64,000 nucleotides of DNA from Elusimicrobiota bacterium (GTDB lineage: Bacteria; Elusimicrobiota; Elusimicrobia; FEN-1173; JAKLIF01): contig JAKLIF010000008.1 in NCBI GenBank assembly GCA_022709755.1, forward strand, positions 1 through 64,000. The letters are read 5' to 3'. Every line of letters starts with the position of its first letter. Position 1 is the stretch's first letter. The notes beneath the pieces are model-generated. The model was not told the origin of the DNA and did no database searches. It saw only the letters and a program-made list of their open reading frames with translations. Shown here in pieces: positions 35,641-44,864 of this stretch. A program made the position numbers and the translations under genes.

Positions 35641-35682
35641 AAACAGAAGGCTCGGCTTATTCGTAAGCCGGGCCTTCTGTTT
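35641..35682 (+). terminator. Strong intrinsic terminator with UUCG loop
   Basis: A 19-base stem with one G-U pair (AAACAGAAGGCTCGGCTTA with its complement) closes on a TTCG tetraloop at 35660-35663. The stem itself ends in TTT. The symmetric A/T flanks would let it work in both directions. Confidence 0.8.
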
Positions 35683-35694
35683 GGTGAGGACCCC

Positions 35695-36606
35695 ATGACC
35701 CGTCCGCGTCATCCCGTCAAGATCGTCGTCCGGATACTCCTCGTCCTCTTTTCCGTCGAGGCCGCGCTGTGGCTGACCGGAAGGATCGGCCTGTCTGTCT
35801 TTGAATATCGTCTCCGACTGGACTCGGGTCGTTCGTCGGGCTTGTTCCGTATCCTATTTCTCGGCGAATCGACGATGCAAGGTTCCTCTTTGATGGAGCC
35901 TCGCCGGGATCGTTTCTCCAGCCTTGTTCAGTATCGAATCAACGCGATGCCGACGGTCCGTCCAACCCATTGCATCAATCTCGGCTTTGCCGGCATGGGG
36001 TCGGGTCTCATGCTGGCCCGCTTGAAGATGAATCTCCTGTTCTACGAACCGCAGATCGTGGTCATTCAGGCCGGCAACAATGCGGAGATGGGGAACCTGG
36101 CCTCCTATATCCATCTGTTGGGGACTGAGTCCCGCATCTCCCGGGAAACGCTGAAATCAATCCTTACCCTGTTTCAAAATCTGCGGACCGTCCGATTCAT
36201 TAACACTGTTTTGGACGTGGTGCTGAACGCCAATACGGATGATTTCCGTCGGAAACATCAGAGATATCTCAACAGCGCGCACTTTAACAGGCTCCATGTG
36301 GAAATCAATGTGGCCAATATCGGAAAGATGATCGATCTTGTCAGGGGTTCGGGGGCTCGGGTCGTCCTGTGCAATTATTTCGAATCGGGCGCCAACGAGT
36401 TCTTGGACGAGATCAAGGCCGACAAGAACGTCGTCTTCTGCGACAACCGGGACGTCTATCAGGCTTCCTTGCGGAATCCCGGAGGATCGGATCTGATCAG
36501 TGTCGACGGTTGGCATCCGAACGAAAAGGGCCATCGCCTGATCGCGGAGAACCTCTATCAGACGATGCTCGACGCCGGTTACCTGGCCGACGTGCTTAAA
36601 AAATAG
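35695..36606 (+). CDS. Membrane-anchored SGNH-hydrolase-like protein
   Basis: The protein has 303 residues. One N-terminal membrane segment (about 9-28, IVVRILLVLFSVEAALWL) anchors the protein with the rest outside. SGNH blocks are visible: LFLGESTMQG (block I with GES instead of GDS), a Gly in LGFAGMGSG (block II), QAGNNAEMGN (block III) and DGWHPNEKGH with the catalytic Asp and His (block V). Relatives remove or transfer acyl groups on lipids and polysaccharides. The substrate is unknown. It lies just after a terminator and stands alone, since the following gene has its own promoter-like element. Confidence 0.75.
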   Translation: MTRPRHPVKIVVRILLVLFSVEAALWLTGRIGLSVFEYRLRLDSGRSSGLFRILFLGESTMQGSSLMEPRRDRFSSLVQYRINAMPTVRPTHCINLGFAGMGSGLMLARLKMNLLFYEPQIVVIQAGNNAEMGNLASYIHLLGTESRISRETLKSILTLFQNLRTVRFINTVLDVVLNANTDDFRRKHQRYLNSAHFNRLHVEINVANIGKMIDLVRGSGARVVLCNYFESGANEFLDEIKADKNVVFCDNRDVYQASLRNPGGSDLISVDGWHPNEKGHRLIAENLYQTMLDAGYLADVLKK

Positions 36607-36681
36607 CGTTTCTCACCGAAAAACTTTCTTACCATTCTCTCCGGATCTGACGCGTTTGTCATGGCGGAACAGGTCCATTTT

Positions 36682-36690
36682 TGGTAAAAT
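36682..36690 (+). promoter_or_regulatory. Extended -10 element before yggS
   Basis: TG-G-TAAAAT, preceded by a T run (TTTTTGG), would start transcription near 36697, about 48 bases before yggS. The TTGTCA at 36656 is too far (23 bases) for a classic -35. Confidence 0.4.
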
Positions 36691-36744
36691 CATCGTCTTA
36701 CGTGATTTTATAGCTTGGGCTGAGTCTGGTTTCAAGGGATTCCA

Positions 36745-37458
36745 TTGGCTTCTGTTTCGGAAAATTACAGGTGTCTGCGCGACCGGATGGAGGAAGCCCT
36801 TCATCGGGCCGGACGGTCTTTGACAGAGGTGACCTGGGTGGCCGTGACGAAGAACGTGTCTCCGGAGGTCATCCGGCAGGCTTGGGATTGCGGCCTCCGG
36901 CATTTCGGCGAGAACCGCGTCCAGGAAGTGCAGCGCAAATGGTTGGACCCGTCGGGGCGCCGTTTCCTGGAAGACGTCACCCTTCATATGCTGGGTCATC
37001 TGCAGACCAACAAGTCCAAACCGGCCGCCCGGTTGTTCGACTCTCTTCAGTCTCTCGACGGCCTTCCCCTGGCGCAGATGTTGTCTCGGGAGTGCGTCGC
37101 CCGGGAGAAGACGCTCGATTGTCTCATCGAGGTCAAGGTCTCCGAAGAACCGACGAAGACGGGGGTCTCCCCGGAAGCCCTCGGCCTGTTGATGGCGGAA
37201 GTGTTGGCGCACCCGGCTCTGAGGGTGAGGGGATTCATGACCCTGGCCCCCTATTCGGACGATCCGGAGAAGTCTCGCCCCTATTTCAGGAAGCTCCGCG
37301 AGTTGGCGGAGATCCATCGAGGTTCGTTCTCGGGAGAACGGCCGGTCTTGTCGATGGGGATGTCGCACGATTTCGAAGTGGCTCTGGAGGAAGGGGCCAC
37401 GATGGTCCGGATCGGGACCGCTCTTTTCGGCGATCGGCCGGCGATCCACAAAGGATGA
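36745..37458 (+). CDS. yggS: YggS-family pyridoxal phosphate homeostasis protein
   Basis: The protein has 237 residues from TTG 36745; no ATG lies near the conserved start. The PLP lysine is in VAVTKNVS. GLRHFGENRVQEVQ, HMLGHLQTNK and LSMGMSHDFEVALEEGATMV-RIG complete the family pattern. It is a single-domain PLP-binding protein with a fold-III barrel and no known catalytic reaction. It keeps free PLP and certain amino-acid pools balanced. It heads the run yggS-proC-yggU, an order conserved in many bacteria. The ATG of proC follows after 3 bases. Confidence 0.93.
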   Translation: MASVSENYRCLRDRMEEALHRAGRSLTEVTWVAVTKNVSPEVIRQAWDCGLRHFGENRVQEVQRKWLDPSGRRFLEDVTLHMLGHLQTNKSKPAARLFDSLQSLDGLPLAQMLSRECVAREKTLDCLIEVKVSEEPTKTGVSPEALGLLMAEVLAHPALRVRGFMTLAPYSDDPEKSRPYFRKLRELAEIHRGSFSGERPVLSMGMSHDFEVALEEGATMVRIGTALFGDRPAIHKG

Positions 37459-37461
37459 ACG

Positions 37462-38274
37462 ATGCGTTCGCGTGAGGTGTGTTTCATCGGCGGAGGGAAC
37501 ATGGGGGAGGCCCTGATGGCGGGGATCCTGTCGTCGCGCCTTGTCAGCCCCTCCCGGGTCCTCGTCACGGACGTCCGTCCAGGCCGGTTGGCCCAGTTGA
37601 AGCGGAAATACGGCGTCGGGGTCGGAGTCGACAACGCGACGGCGGCCGCTTCCAGCCGGATCGTCGTTCTGTGCGTGAAACCGCAGCAGATGGAATCGAT
37701 TTTGAAGGAGTTGGGACCGGTCCTGCGTTCCGATCAATTGGTGGTCTCCGTCGCGGCGGGTGTCCGGACGGGGCGGATCGAGAGGGCCCTCCGGAAACGG
37801 GTGCCCGTGATCCGGGTGATGCCCAACACCCCGGCCCTTCTCGGCGTCGGCGCGCTGGTGTATTGCCGGGGCCGGTTCGTGCGGAAATCACACGAGGTCT
37901 GGGCTCGGCGGTTGTTGGGATCGTCGGGGCGGGTGTGGACGGTGCGGGAAAAAGCGATGGACGCCGTGACGGCGTTGTCGGGCTCCGGTCCGGCCTATGT
38001 CTTTTATGTGGCGGAATGCATGGCGGCGGCGGGCCGCCGGTTGGGTCTGGCCGGAGCGCTGGCCGAATCGTTGGCCCGGCAGACCGTCTTCGGCGCGGGA
38101 ACGATGCTCTCCCGCACGCAGGATCCGGCCTCGGTATTGAGGGCGCGGGTGACGTCCCCCGGGGGGACCACCGCCGAAGCCATCCAGGTTTTCGAATCGC
38201 TTCAGATGCGGAAGATGTTTCTTGAGGCCATGACGGCCGCTGCCCGCCGTTCGCGGCGGTTGTCCGGAAAATAA
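37462..38274 (+). CDS. proC: Pyrroline-5-carboxylate reductase
   Basis: The protein has 270 residues. The N-terminal Rossmann motif is FIGGGNMGEALMAGIL, followed by VLCVKPQQM and VISVAAG-type strands (VVSVAAGVRTGRIE). RVMPNTPALLGVGA and the C-terminal signature (ALSGSGPAYVFY, then VTSPGGTTAEAI) are complete. It reduces pyrroline-5-carboxylate to proline with NAD(P)H in the last step of proline synthesis. No proA or proB lies in the window. Placement after yggS is the common bacterial arrangement. Confidence 0.95.
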   Translation: MRSREVCFIGGGNMGEALMAGILSSRLVSPSRVLVTDVRPGRLAQLKRKYGVGVGVDNATAAASSRIVVLCVKPQQMESILKELGPVLRSDQLVVSVAAGVRTGRIERALRKRVPVIRVMPNTPALLGVGALVYCRGRFVRKSHEVWARRLLGSSGRVWTVREKAMDAVTALSGSGPAYVFYVAECMAAAGRRLGLAGALAESLARQTVFGAGTMLSRTQDPASVLRARVTSPGGTTAEAIQVFESLQMRKMFLEAMTAAARRSRRLSGK

Positions 38275-38301
38275 GATCAAAGTGAGGAAGGTGTCCCACA
38301 T

Positions 38302-38565
38302 ATGATTATCCGAGTCAGAGTCATACCAGATGCGCCCCGAAGTGAAGTGGTCGGCCGGATCGGTTCCACGGTCCGAGTCAAGGTCGCCGCCCCCGCCATC
38401 GACGGGAAGGCCAATGCAGAATTGACGGATTTTTTGGCGGATTTCTTCGAAGTGAAACGGCGCAACGTGAAGATCCTCCGGGGACAGAAGGGCAAGGAGA
38501 AGACCGTCGAAGTGAACGGCCGTACGGAAGAAGAGCTGGAAGAAGTCCTGGAAACGATCCCCTGA
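38302..38565 (+). CDS. yggU: DUF167 / YggU-family protein
   Basis: The protein has 87 residues from ATG 38302, with GAGGAAGG upstream. The DUF167 pattern is full: IRVRVIPDAPRSEVVG, VKVAAPAIDGKANAEL, and VKILRGQKGKEKTVEV. It is a small cytoplasmic protein of unknown biochemical role, with an alpha/beta fold in solved relatives. It follows proC as in many genomes, though the usual yggT between them is missing. Confidence 0.9.
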   Translation: MIIRVRVIPDAPRSEVVGRIGSTVRVKVAAPAIDGKANAELTDFLADFFEVKRRNVKILRGQKGKEKTVEVNGRTEEELEEVLETIP

Positions 38566-38599
38566 CGCGAATTCCGCCATCGCCTCGGATCCGACTCCC

Positions 38600-39679
38600 T
38601 TGAAAAATCTCACCTATCATCCCGCGGTCTTGGCGTTCCGGTGGACCGGAACGTCCCTCCTGGTGCTGGAACAGAAACGACTGCCTCGTCGGGAAGAGTT
38701 CATCCCGTGCCGCACCTATGAACAGGTGGCCCGCTCCATCCGCGATATGTCGGTGCGGGGCGCGCCGGCCATCGGGTGCGCGGCGGCCTATGGGGTCGCC
38801 CTCGCCGCCCGCCAGAAAAATTTCAAAACGGTGCCGGAGTGGGTCTCCTATCTCCGGAAAGTCAAGAAGGTCCTCGCGGCCACCCGGCCCACCGCCGTCA
38901 ACCTCTTCTGGGCGTTGAACCGGATGGAGGCCTGTTGGACCACCGCGCTCCTCGAGCGCGGCGAGGGGAAGAACCTCGGCGCCGCGCTGTCCCGCCGGCT
39001 CGCGGCGGAGGCGGACGGCATCTTCCGGGAGGATTTCGAGGGGAATCTCCGGATGGGACGTTACGGGGCGGCCCTCTTGAAGAAAGGGTCGGTCATCCTC
39101 ACCCATTGCAACGCGGGGTCTTTGGCCACCGCCGGTCACGGCACGGCGCTGGGCGTCATCCGGACGGCGCATCGTCTCGGGAAGGTGAAGAAGGTCTTCG
39201 TGGATGAGACGCGCCCCTATCTGCAGGGAGCCCGATTGACCGCGTGGGAATGCCATCGGGAAGGGATCCCTTACGAATTGATCACCGACAACATGGCGGG
39301 CCATTTCATGAAGACCGAACGGATCGACGCGGTCATCGTCGGGGCCGACCGCATCGCGGCCAACGGGGACACCGCCAATAAGATCGGCACCTACTCGCTG
39401 TCGGTCCTGGCCCGTTTCCACGGGATTCCGTTCTATGTCGCGGCGCCCCGGTCCACCGTGGATCTTTCCATCCCCGACGGTTCCCATATCCCCATCGAGG
39501 AACGTTCCCGCGACGAGGTCGTCCGGGTCGGGAACACCTGCATCGCGCCTCCCCGCGTGGTCGCGCGTCATCCCGCTTTCGACGTGACTCCGTCCCGTCA
39601 TATCGCGGCCATCGTCACCGACGTTGGCGTGGTCCGTTCTCCCTATGGGGCCGGTCTCCGGAGGATCAAAGGTGTCTAA
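38600..39679 (+). CDS. mtnA: S-methyl-5-thioribose-1-phosphate isomerase
   Basis: The protein has 359 residues from TTG 38600, which places the conserved start at the normal distance. Signatures are DMSVRGAPAIGCAAAYGVAL, the catalytic Cys in THCNAGSLATAGHGTALG, and the catalytic Asp in LITDNMAGHFM, followed by VGADRIAANGDTANKIGTY. It isomerises methylthioribose-1-phosphate to the ribulose form in methionine salvage. No other mtn genes are in the window, so it may serve a truncated salvage route. Its last 8 bases overlap ileS. Confidence 0.92.
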   Translation: MKNLTYHPAVLAFRWTGTSLLVLEQKRLPRREEFIPCRTYEQVARSIRDMSVRGAPAIGCAAAYGVALAARQKNFKTVPEWVSYLRKVKKVLAATRPTAVNLFWALNRMEACWTTALLERGEGKNLGAALSRRLAAEADGIFREDFEGNLRMGRYGAALLKKGSVILTHCNAGSLATAGHGTALGVIRTAHRLGKVKKVFVDETRPYLQGARLTAWECHREGIPYELITDNMAGHFMKTERIDAVIVGADRIAANGDTANKIGTYSLSVLARFHGIPFYVAAPRSTVDLSIPDGSHIPIEERSRDEVVRVGNTCIAPPRVVARHPAFDVTPSRHIAAIVTDVGVVRSPYGAGLRRIKGV

Positions 39680-42545
39680 ACCCACGCCCCCGCCGTCCTC
39701 TCCGGCCCCCAAGAAGTCCGGCCCGAGTTATTCCCAGACGGTCAACCTGCCCAAGACGCAGTTCCCGATGAAGGCGGACCTGCCGAAACGGGAGCCGGAG
39801 TTCCTCACCTTGTGGGAAAAACAGGACGTCTACGAACGCCTTCTCAAGAAGAACCAGAAGACGGGCCGTTCGTTCTATCTCCACGACGGACCTCCCTACG
39901 CCAACGGACACATTCACATGGGGCACGCCCTGAACAAAGTCCTGAAAGACATCGTCATCAAATATAAATCGCTTCAGGGGTTCGCGTCCCCGTATATCCC
40001 CGGATGGGATTGCCACGGTCTTCCGATCGAGCACCAGCTCATGAAGGAGAAGGGGTGGGACAAGCGGAAGGTCTCCCGGGTGCCGTTCCGTCAGGAGGCC
40101 GCCCGTTACGCCGACCATTTCATCGACATCCAACGGCACGAGTTCAAGCGTCTGGGGATCCTGGGGGATTGGGACCATCCCTACCGCACGATGTCTCCGG
40201 ATTACGAGTCCGCCATCGTCGATGTCTTCTATGAGTTGATGGAGAAGGGATACATCTACCGGGAGAAGAAACCGGTCTATTGGTGCGCCTCGTGTGAGAC
40301 GGCCCTGGCGGAGGCGGAAGTGGAATACGAGACGAAATCGTCCGACTCCATCTTCGTCAAATTTCCCGTGGAACAATGGCCGCAGGCGCTGGAATCGCTG
40401 ACGCCGTCCGGCACCGTCATGCGGACGTCGGTCCTGGTGTGGACGACCACCCCCTGGACCCTGCCCGCCAACACCGCGTTGGCTTTCCATCCGGAACGGA
40501 CCTACGTGTTGTGGGAATCCGTCCGCACGAACGAACGGTTCATCGTCGGTGAACCGGGGCTGAAGGTGTTGAACGAACTGCTCGATCCCGCGAAAGAACC
40601 GATGAAGACCATCGACGGGTTGGAGTTGGAGGGGCTCGTCTGCCGGAACCCGCTCAACAACCAGACGTCCCAGGGCGTCTTGGCCGACTATGTCTCCTGG
40701 GAAGACGGGACGGGCATCGTGCACATCGCCCCCGGACACGGACAGGACGATTATCTGGTCGGCCGGGAATACGGCCTGCCGACGATCTCCCCGGTCAACG
40801 ACCGGGGCCAGTTCGACGCCACCGTCCTGCCGAACACGCTGGCGGGAAAGAGCGTGTGGGAATCGAACGCGGTGATCTGCGACCAGCTCGCCAAGAGCCA
40901 CATGCTCCTGAAGAAGGAGACGTTGACGCATTCCTACCCTCATTGCTGGCGCTGCAAGAACCCGATCATCTTTCGCGCCACCCCCCAATGGTTCCTGGGC
41001 GTCGAGAAAGAGGATTTGAGGAAGAAGATGCTGGAGGCCGTGGGCACCGTCACGTGGATCCCCGATTACGGGCGCAACCGGATCGACGGGATGTTGCAGA
41101 GCCGTCCTGACTGGTGTCTTTCCCGCCAGAGGTATTGGGGCGTGCCGATCCCGGTTTTCTATTGCGAGGAGTGCGGGGAAGTCCTGTCGGGCCGCGCGGT
41201 CAAGGACCATGTGGTCGGACTCATCGAGAAACACGGGACCAACGTCTGGTTCGAACGGTCGGCGGCCGACCTCCTTCCGCCGGGAACAGCGTGTTCCAAG
41301 GGGCACAAGGGCGGTTTCAAGAAGGAGGACGACATCCTCGACGTGTGGTTCGATTCGGGCGTCTCCTGGCGGGCCGTCCTGCAGAAACGGCTGGGGCTCA
41401 AGCCGGGAGACCGGCGGAACGTCATGTATCTGGAAGGGTCGGACCAGCACCGAGGCTGGTTTCAGACGTCGTTGATCCCGTCGGTGGCCCTCCACGGCGC
41501 GGCTCCCTATGAAAAAGTCCTGACGCACGGTTTCGTGATGGACGGCGACGGTTACAAGATGTCCAAATCCGCCGGGAACGTCATCGCGCCCCAGGAGATC
41601 CTGGATAAATACGGGGCCGACGTGCTCCGTCTGTGGGTCGCCATGAGCGATTATCGCGAAGACATCCGTCTGTCGCAGAAGATATTGGACCACGTGGTGG
41701 ACACCTACCGGAAGATCCGGAACACGGCTCGCTTCATGATCGGCAACCTGGGTGATTTCGATCCCCGGACGCAGGCGGTCCCGCTGGACAAGCTGGAAGA
41801 CATCGACCGGGGCGTCCTGGATTACCTGAACGGCGTGATCTCGAACGTCACGCGGCTCTACGAGGCCAACGAGTTCCACCTGGTCTCCGTCGAACTGTGC
41901 GACAACCTGTGCATCCAGAAACTCTCGGGCTATTACCTCGACGTGCAGAAGGACATCCTCTATTGCGACCGGGCCGACTCCCCGAGACGGCGGAGCGCCC
42001 AGACGGCTTTCTGGCACATCACCCAGGCGTTGGCCCGGATGATGGCGCCTCTCCTCCCGTTCACCGCCGAGGAGATCTGGCAGACGCTGAAGAACGAGAA
42101 GAAACTCGCGTTCGAGGACCATACCGACGAGGCCAAGAGCGTCCTGCTGAACCCTTTTCCGACGAATATCCCGGTCCCGCCGGTCTCCCTGTTGCCGGAC
42201 CTGATCGCGTTGAGGGAGAAGATCAATCTCGAGATCGAGAAGAGCCGCCAATCGGGGGCGGTGAAGGGGAACAACGACGTCCACGTCACCGTGAGATGGG
42301 GCGGCTCGGACGTCGTCGGGAAAGCGGACCCTGAGAAACTGGCGGGCTTGTTGGGGGTCTCCCGGATCACCGTGACGGCGGCCCCGGACAAGGACTCGAC
42401 GTCCGTCGTCAAGATCGAGAAGTCGTCCGGCCAGAAGTGCGACCGTTGCTGGGTCTGGCGGGACACCGTCGGCCAGGACAAGGACCATCCCACGCTCTGC
42501 GCCCGGTGCGCCGACGCGGTCCGTCACGCGCCGCGCCCCGCATGA
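39672..42545 (+). CDS. ileS: Isoleucyl-tRNA synthetase
   Basis: The protein has 957 residues from GTG 39672, chosen because GGAGG at 39660-39664 sits 7 bases upstream. The class I HIGH motif is HIHMGH (near 78) and KMSKS is intact (near 627). The editing domain lies between them (WTTTPWTLPANTALAFHPER). The C-terminal zinc finger is present (CDRCWVWRDTVG, then CARC). It charges tRNA-Ile in the cytoplasm. An N-terminal Pro/Ser extension (TPPPSSPAPKKSGP) is longer than usual. Its stop overlaps the lspA start (ATGA), an ileS-lspA order common across bacteria. Confidence 0.97.
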   Translation: MSKPTPPPSSPAPKKSGPSYSQTVNLPKTQFPMKADLPKREPEFLTLWEKQDVYERLLKKNQKTGRSFYLHDGPPYANGHIHMGHALNKVLKDIVIKYKSLQGFASPYIPGWDCHGLPIEHQLMKEKGWDKRKVSRVPFRQEAARYADHFIDIQRHEFKRLGILGDWDHPYRTMSPDYESAIVDVFYELMEKGYIYREKKPVYWCASCETALAEAEVEYETKSSDSIFVKFPVEQWPQALESLTPSGTVMRTSVLVWTTTPWTLPANTALAFHPERTYVLWESVRTNERFIVGEPGLKVLNELLDPAKEPMKTIDGLELEGLVCRNPLNNQTSQGVLADYVSWEDGTGIVHIAPGHGQDDYLVGREYGLPTISPVNDRGQFDATVLPNTLAGKSVWESNAVICDQLAKSHMLLKKETLTHSYPHCWRCKNPIIFRATPQWFLGVEKEDLRKKMLEAVGTVTWIPDYGRNRIDGMLQSRPDWCLSRQRYWGVPIPVFYCEECGEVLSGRAVKDHVVGLIEKHGTNVWFERSAADLLPPGTACSKGHKGGFKKEDDILDVWFDSGVSWRAVLQKRLGLKPGDRRNVMYLEGSDQHRGWFQTSLIPSVALHGAAPYEKVLTHGFVMDGDGYKMSKSAGNVIAPQEILDKYGADVLRLWVAMSDYREDIRLSQKILDHVVDTYRKIRNTARFMIGNLGDFDPRTQAVPLDKLEDIDRGVLDYLNGVISNVTRLYEANEFHLVSVELCDNLCIQKLSGYYLDVQKDILYCDRADSPRRRSAQTAFWHITQALARMMAPLLPFTAEEIWQTLKNEKKLAFEDHTDEAKSVLLNPFPTNIPVPPVSLLPDLIALREKINLEIEKSRQSGAVKGNNDVHVTVRWGGSDVVGKADPEKLAGLLGVSRITVTAAPDKDSTSVVKIEKSSGQKCDRCWVWRDTVGQDKDHPTLCARCADAVRHAPRPA

Positions 42546-43018
42546 ACCGCGCCGCCGCCTTTCCCGTCGCCGCCGGGCTCCTCGCGCTGGACCAGCTCAC
42601 CAAACTGACCGTCATCCGCCGGATGCCCCTGGGTTCTTCCGTCGACATCTTTCCGTTCTTCTCCCTCACCCACGTTCAGAACACCGGCGTGGCTTTCGGC
42701 CTGCTCTCCGGGCTCAACGTGTTTTTCGCGGCGACCACCGTCCTCATCCTGACCTTGTTGTTCGTGATGTGGAGGCGTTTCGGCTCGGCCAATGTGCCGT
42801 CGGTGCTGGGGTTCGGGCTGGTGTCGGGCGGAGCGGTGGGGAACCTGGTCGACCGGGTCCGACTCGGCGCCGTGACCGATTTCCTGGATTTCTACCTCCG
42901 GGGCTGGCATTGGCCGGCCTTCAACGTGGCCGATTCCGCCGTGTGCGTGGGCGCCGTCCTGTTGGCTTTCTGGAGTCTCCCGGCGCCGTCCGCGGACGCC
43001 GCCCCGGGCCGCCCCTGA
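42542..43018 (+). CDS. lspA: Lipoprotein signal peptidase (signal peptidase II)
   Basis: The protein has 158 residues and four membrane helices. It starts at ATG 42542, overlapping the ileS stop. The five LspA motifs are present: LDQLTKL, VQNTGVAFGLL, GGAVGNLVDRVRLGAVTDF with the first catalytic Asp, and FNVADSA with the second. It cuts the signal peptide of diacylglyceryl-modified prolipoproteins in the inner membrane. Lgt, the enzyme of the preceding step, is encoded next. The window itself encodes several substrates (LpoB, COG3014 and LPP20 lipoproteins). Confidence 0.95.
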   Translation: MNRAAAFPVAAGLLALDQLTKLTVIRRMPLGSSVDIFPFFSLTHVQNTGVAFGLLSGLNVFFAATTVLILTLLFVMWRRFGSANVPSVLGFGLVSGGAVGNLVDRVRLGAVTDFLDFYLRGWHWPAFNVADSAVCVGAVLLAFWSLPAPSADAAPGRP

Positions 43019-43039
43019 CTTTTCCCTGACGAGCCGACC

Positions 43040-43810
43040 ATGCACCCCATCCTGCTCCGATTCCATTCCCTGACCCTGCACACATACGGGTTGCTGGTGG
43101 CGTTCGGATTCCTGGCCGGCTATTGGATCGCTCTCCGGAACATGAAGAGGGCCGGCCTGTCGCCGTCCGTGTCGGCCGACCTGCTCTGGCTCCTGTTCCT
43201 GTCGGGGCTCCTCGGCGCTCGGCTGGCCTACGTCGCGACGGCCCCCGCGTATTATCTGGCGCATCCCTGGGAGACCCTCAAAATATGGGAGGGCGGCCTC
43301 GTCTGGTACGGGGGATTCATCGCCGCCGTCGCGGTGGGATATCACACGATCCGTCGGAAAGGGCTCCCGGCCCTGACCGTGGCGGACGCGCTGGCTCCCG
43401 CGCTGGCGTTGGGCCATGCCATCGGGCGCGTGGGTTGTTTCATGGCGGGGTGTTGTTACGGAAAACCGACCGGTCTGCCGTGGGCCGTCGAATTCCGTCA
43501 TCCCGAGAGTCTGGCCCCGTTGAACCTGCCGTCCCATCCCGTCCAACTCTACGAGGCGTCCCTGGGGGGGATCCTTTTCATCCTCTTGATGACGCTGTCC
43601 CGGAAAGACTCCTGGCACGTCGGTTCGGGCCGACCGGCCTTGCTCTACGTTTTTTCCTACGCCGTTCTCCGGTTCCTTCTGGAATTCTTGCGCGGAGACG
43701 ACCGCGGTCCGTCCCTGTTCTCCCTGTCGGGATCCCAGGCCGTCTCGGTCGCGCTGATGCTCGTTTGCGGCGGGATCGTGGTTTTCCTGAGGAGGCGGTC
43801 CCATGGCTGA
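43040..43810 (+). CDS. lgt: Prolipoprotein diacylglyceryl transferase
   Basis: The protein has 256 residues and about seven membrane helices. HTYGLLVAFGFLAGYW begins the protein, with the essential Tyr/Arg regions (ARLAYV) and a signature near 130-150 (HAIGRVGCFMAGCCYGKPT, then LPWAVEF). A family His-Pro motif is in SHPVQLYEA. The variant with a Cys pair (GCCYG) instead of NGELWG is found in several phyla. It transfers diacylglyceryl from phosphatidylglycerol to the lipobox cysteine. It lies between lspA and rluD and overlaps rluD by 8 bases. Confidence 0.93.
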   Translation: MHPILLRFHSLTLHTYGLLVAFGFLAGYWIALRNMKRAGLSPSVSADLLWLLFLSGLLGARLAYVATAPAYYLAHPWETLKIWEGGLVWYGGFIAAVAVGYHTIRRKGLPALTVADALAPALALGHAIGRVGCFMAGCCYGKPTGLPWAVEFRHPESLAPLNLPSHPVQLYEASLGGILFILLMTLSRKDSWHVGSGRPALLYVFSYAVLRFLLEFLRGDDRGPSLFSLSGSQAVSVALMLVCGGIVVFLRRRSHG

Positions 43811-44783
43811 CGCGCTCTCCTTCGTCGTGGAGGAGTCCCAGACGGGGCAGAGGTTGGACCTTTTTTTGACGGCGCACCTTGAAAAATATTCCCGGAGCCG
43901 CATCCAGCGATGGATCGAATCGGGCCACGTGACGGTGAACGGGCATGCCGAGAAGGCGCGCACCGTGGTGCGGTCGTCGGACCGCGTGGCCGTGACCGTG
44001 CCGGAGTTCGCCGCCCTTCCGGACGCCTCCTCCGCCGAGATCGAGATCCTCTTTGAGGACAAGGACCTCCTCGTCGTGAACAAGCCGGCGGGCGTGGTGG
44101 TCCATCCGGCGGGACGCAATGAGCGCGACACGCTGGTTCAACTGTTGTGGCCCCACCTCGGAAAACGGTGGGCGGGCTTGCTGGATGAGAACGGGTCCGT
44201 GCGCGGGTCGTCCAATCCCGAGACCAACCGTCCGGGCGTCGTCCACCGGTTGGACAAGGGGACCTCCGGCGTGATCGTGTTGGCCAAAAGCCCCGAATCG
44301 GCCACGGCGCTGTGCGACCAGTTCGCTTCGCGCTCGGTGAAGAAGGAATACCGGGCGCTCGTGTGGGGGGAATTGTCGTTCAAGAAGGGCAGCATCGAAT
44401 CGCCCGTCGGACGTTCGTTCCAGGATCCCAAACGGATGGACGTGTCCACGGGGCGCTGGTCGGCGACCGACATCCAGGTCTTGGACGTTTTCGACCGGGG
44501 AGAGGCCGGCGTGTTCTCCTATCTGGACGTGCGCCCCCGGACGGGGCGCACCCACCAGATCCGGGTCCATCTGTCGGCGCTGGGCCATCCCGTCGTGGGG
44601 GACGACGTGTATGGGAAAAAAGCCGGGGAGTTCATCACGCCGGTGGAACGGCCGATGTTGCACGCCTATCGTCTGAGCTTCCTTCATCCCCGCACCCGCA
44701 AGCCGTGCAGTTTCACGGCGGAGATTCCCCGGGACCTCGGCGCGATCTTAAAGTCCTTGAGAGCCCGGAGGTCCCCGCGATGA
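43803..44783 (+). CDS. rluD: RluD-type 23S rRNA pseudouridine synthase
   Basis: The protein has 326 residues. An N-terminal S4 RNA-binding domain (about 15-75, SRSRIQRWIESGHVTVNG) precedes the catalytic domain with HRLDKGTSGVIVLAKS, which holds the catalytic Asp, then VWGELSFKKG and the RTGRTHQIRVHLSALGHPVV signature. The RluD subgroup modifies helix 69 of 23S rRNA. RluC/RluA-like specificity cannot be excluded from sequence. It ends the ileS-lspA-lgt-rluD run. Its stop overlaps a 30-codon frame (ATGA at 44780) that ends just inside gmk. Confidence 0.9.
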   Translation: MADALSFVVEESQTGQRLDLFLTAHLEKYSRSRIQRWIESGHVTVNGHAEKARTVVRSSDRVAVTVPEFAALPDASSAEIEILFEDKDLLVVNKPAGVVVHPAGRNERDTLVQLLWPHLGKRWAGLLDENGSVRGSSNPETNRPGVVHRLDKGTSGVIVLAKSPESATALCDQFASRSVKKEYRALVWGELSFKKGSIESPVGRSFQDPKRMDVSTGRWSATDIQVLDVFDRGEAGVFSYLDVRPRTGRTHQIRVHLSALGHPVVGDDVYGKKAGEFITPVERPMLHAYRLSFLHPRTRKPCSFTAEIPRDLGAILKSLRARRSPR

Positions 44784-44795
44784 AAAGCGCTTCAC

Positions 44796-44825
44796 TTGAC
44801 GGACTGAACGCGGAAAAAGTATACT
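44796..44825 (+). promoter_or_regulatory. Sigma-70-type promoter for the gmk-rpoZ-coaCB unit
   Basis: TTGACG (44796-44801) and TATACT (44820-44825) are separated by 18 bases. Transcription would start near 44832, giving a leader of about 33 bases before gmk. Confidence 0.65.
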
Positions 44826-44864
44826 GTGTGCGGTTTAATTCAACCCCGAAAACCTTCCAAGAAT

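Noticed and set aside
39666-42527. Minus-strand open frame of 953 codons opposite ileS
   Set aside because: The sense frame is an unmistakable isoleucyl-tRNA synthetase. The antisense is a codon-bias shadow.
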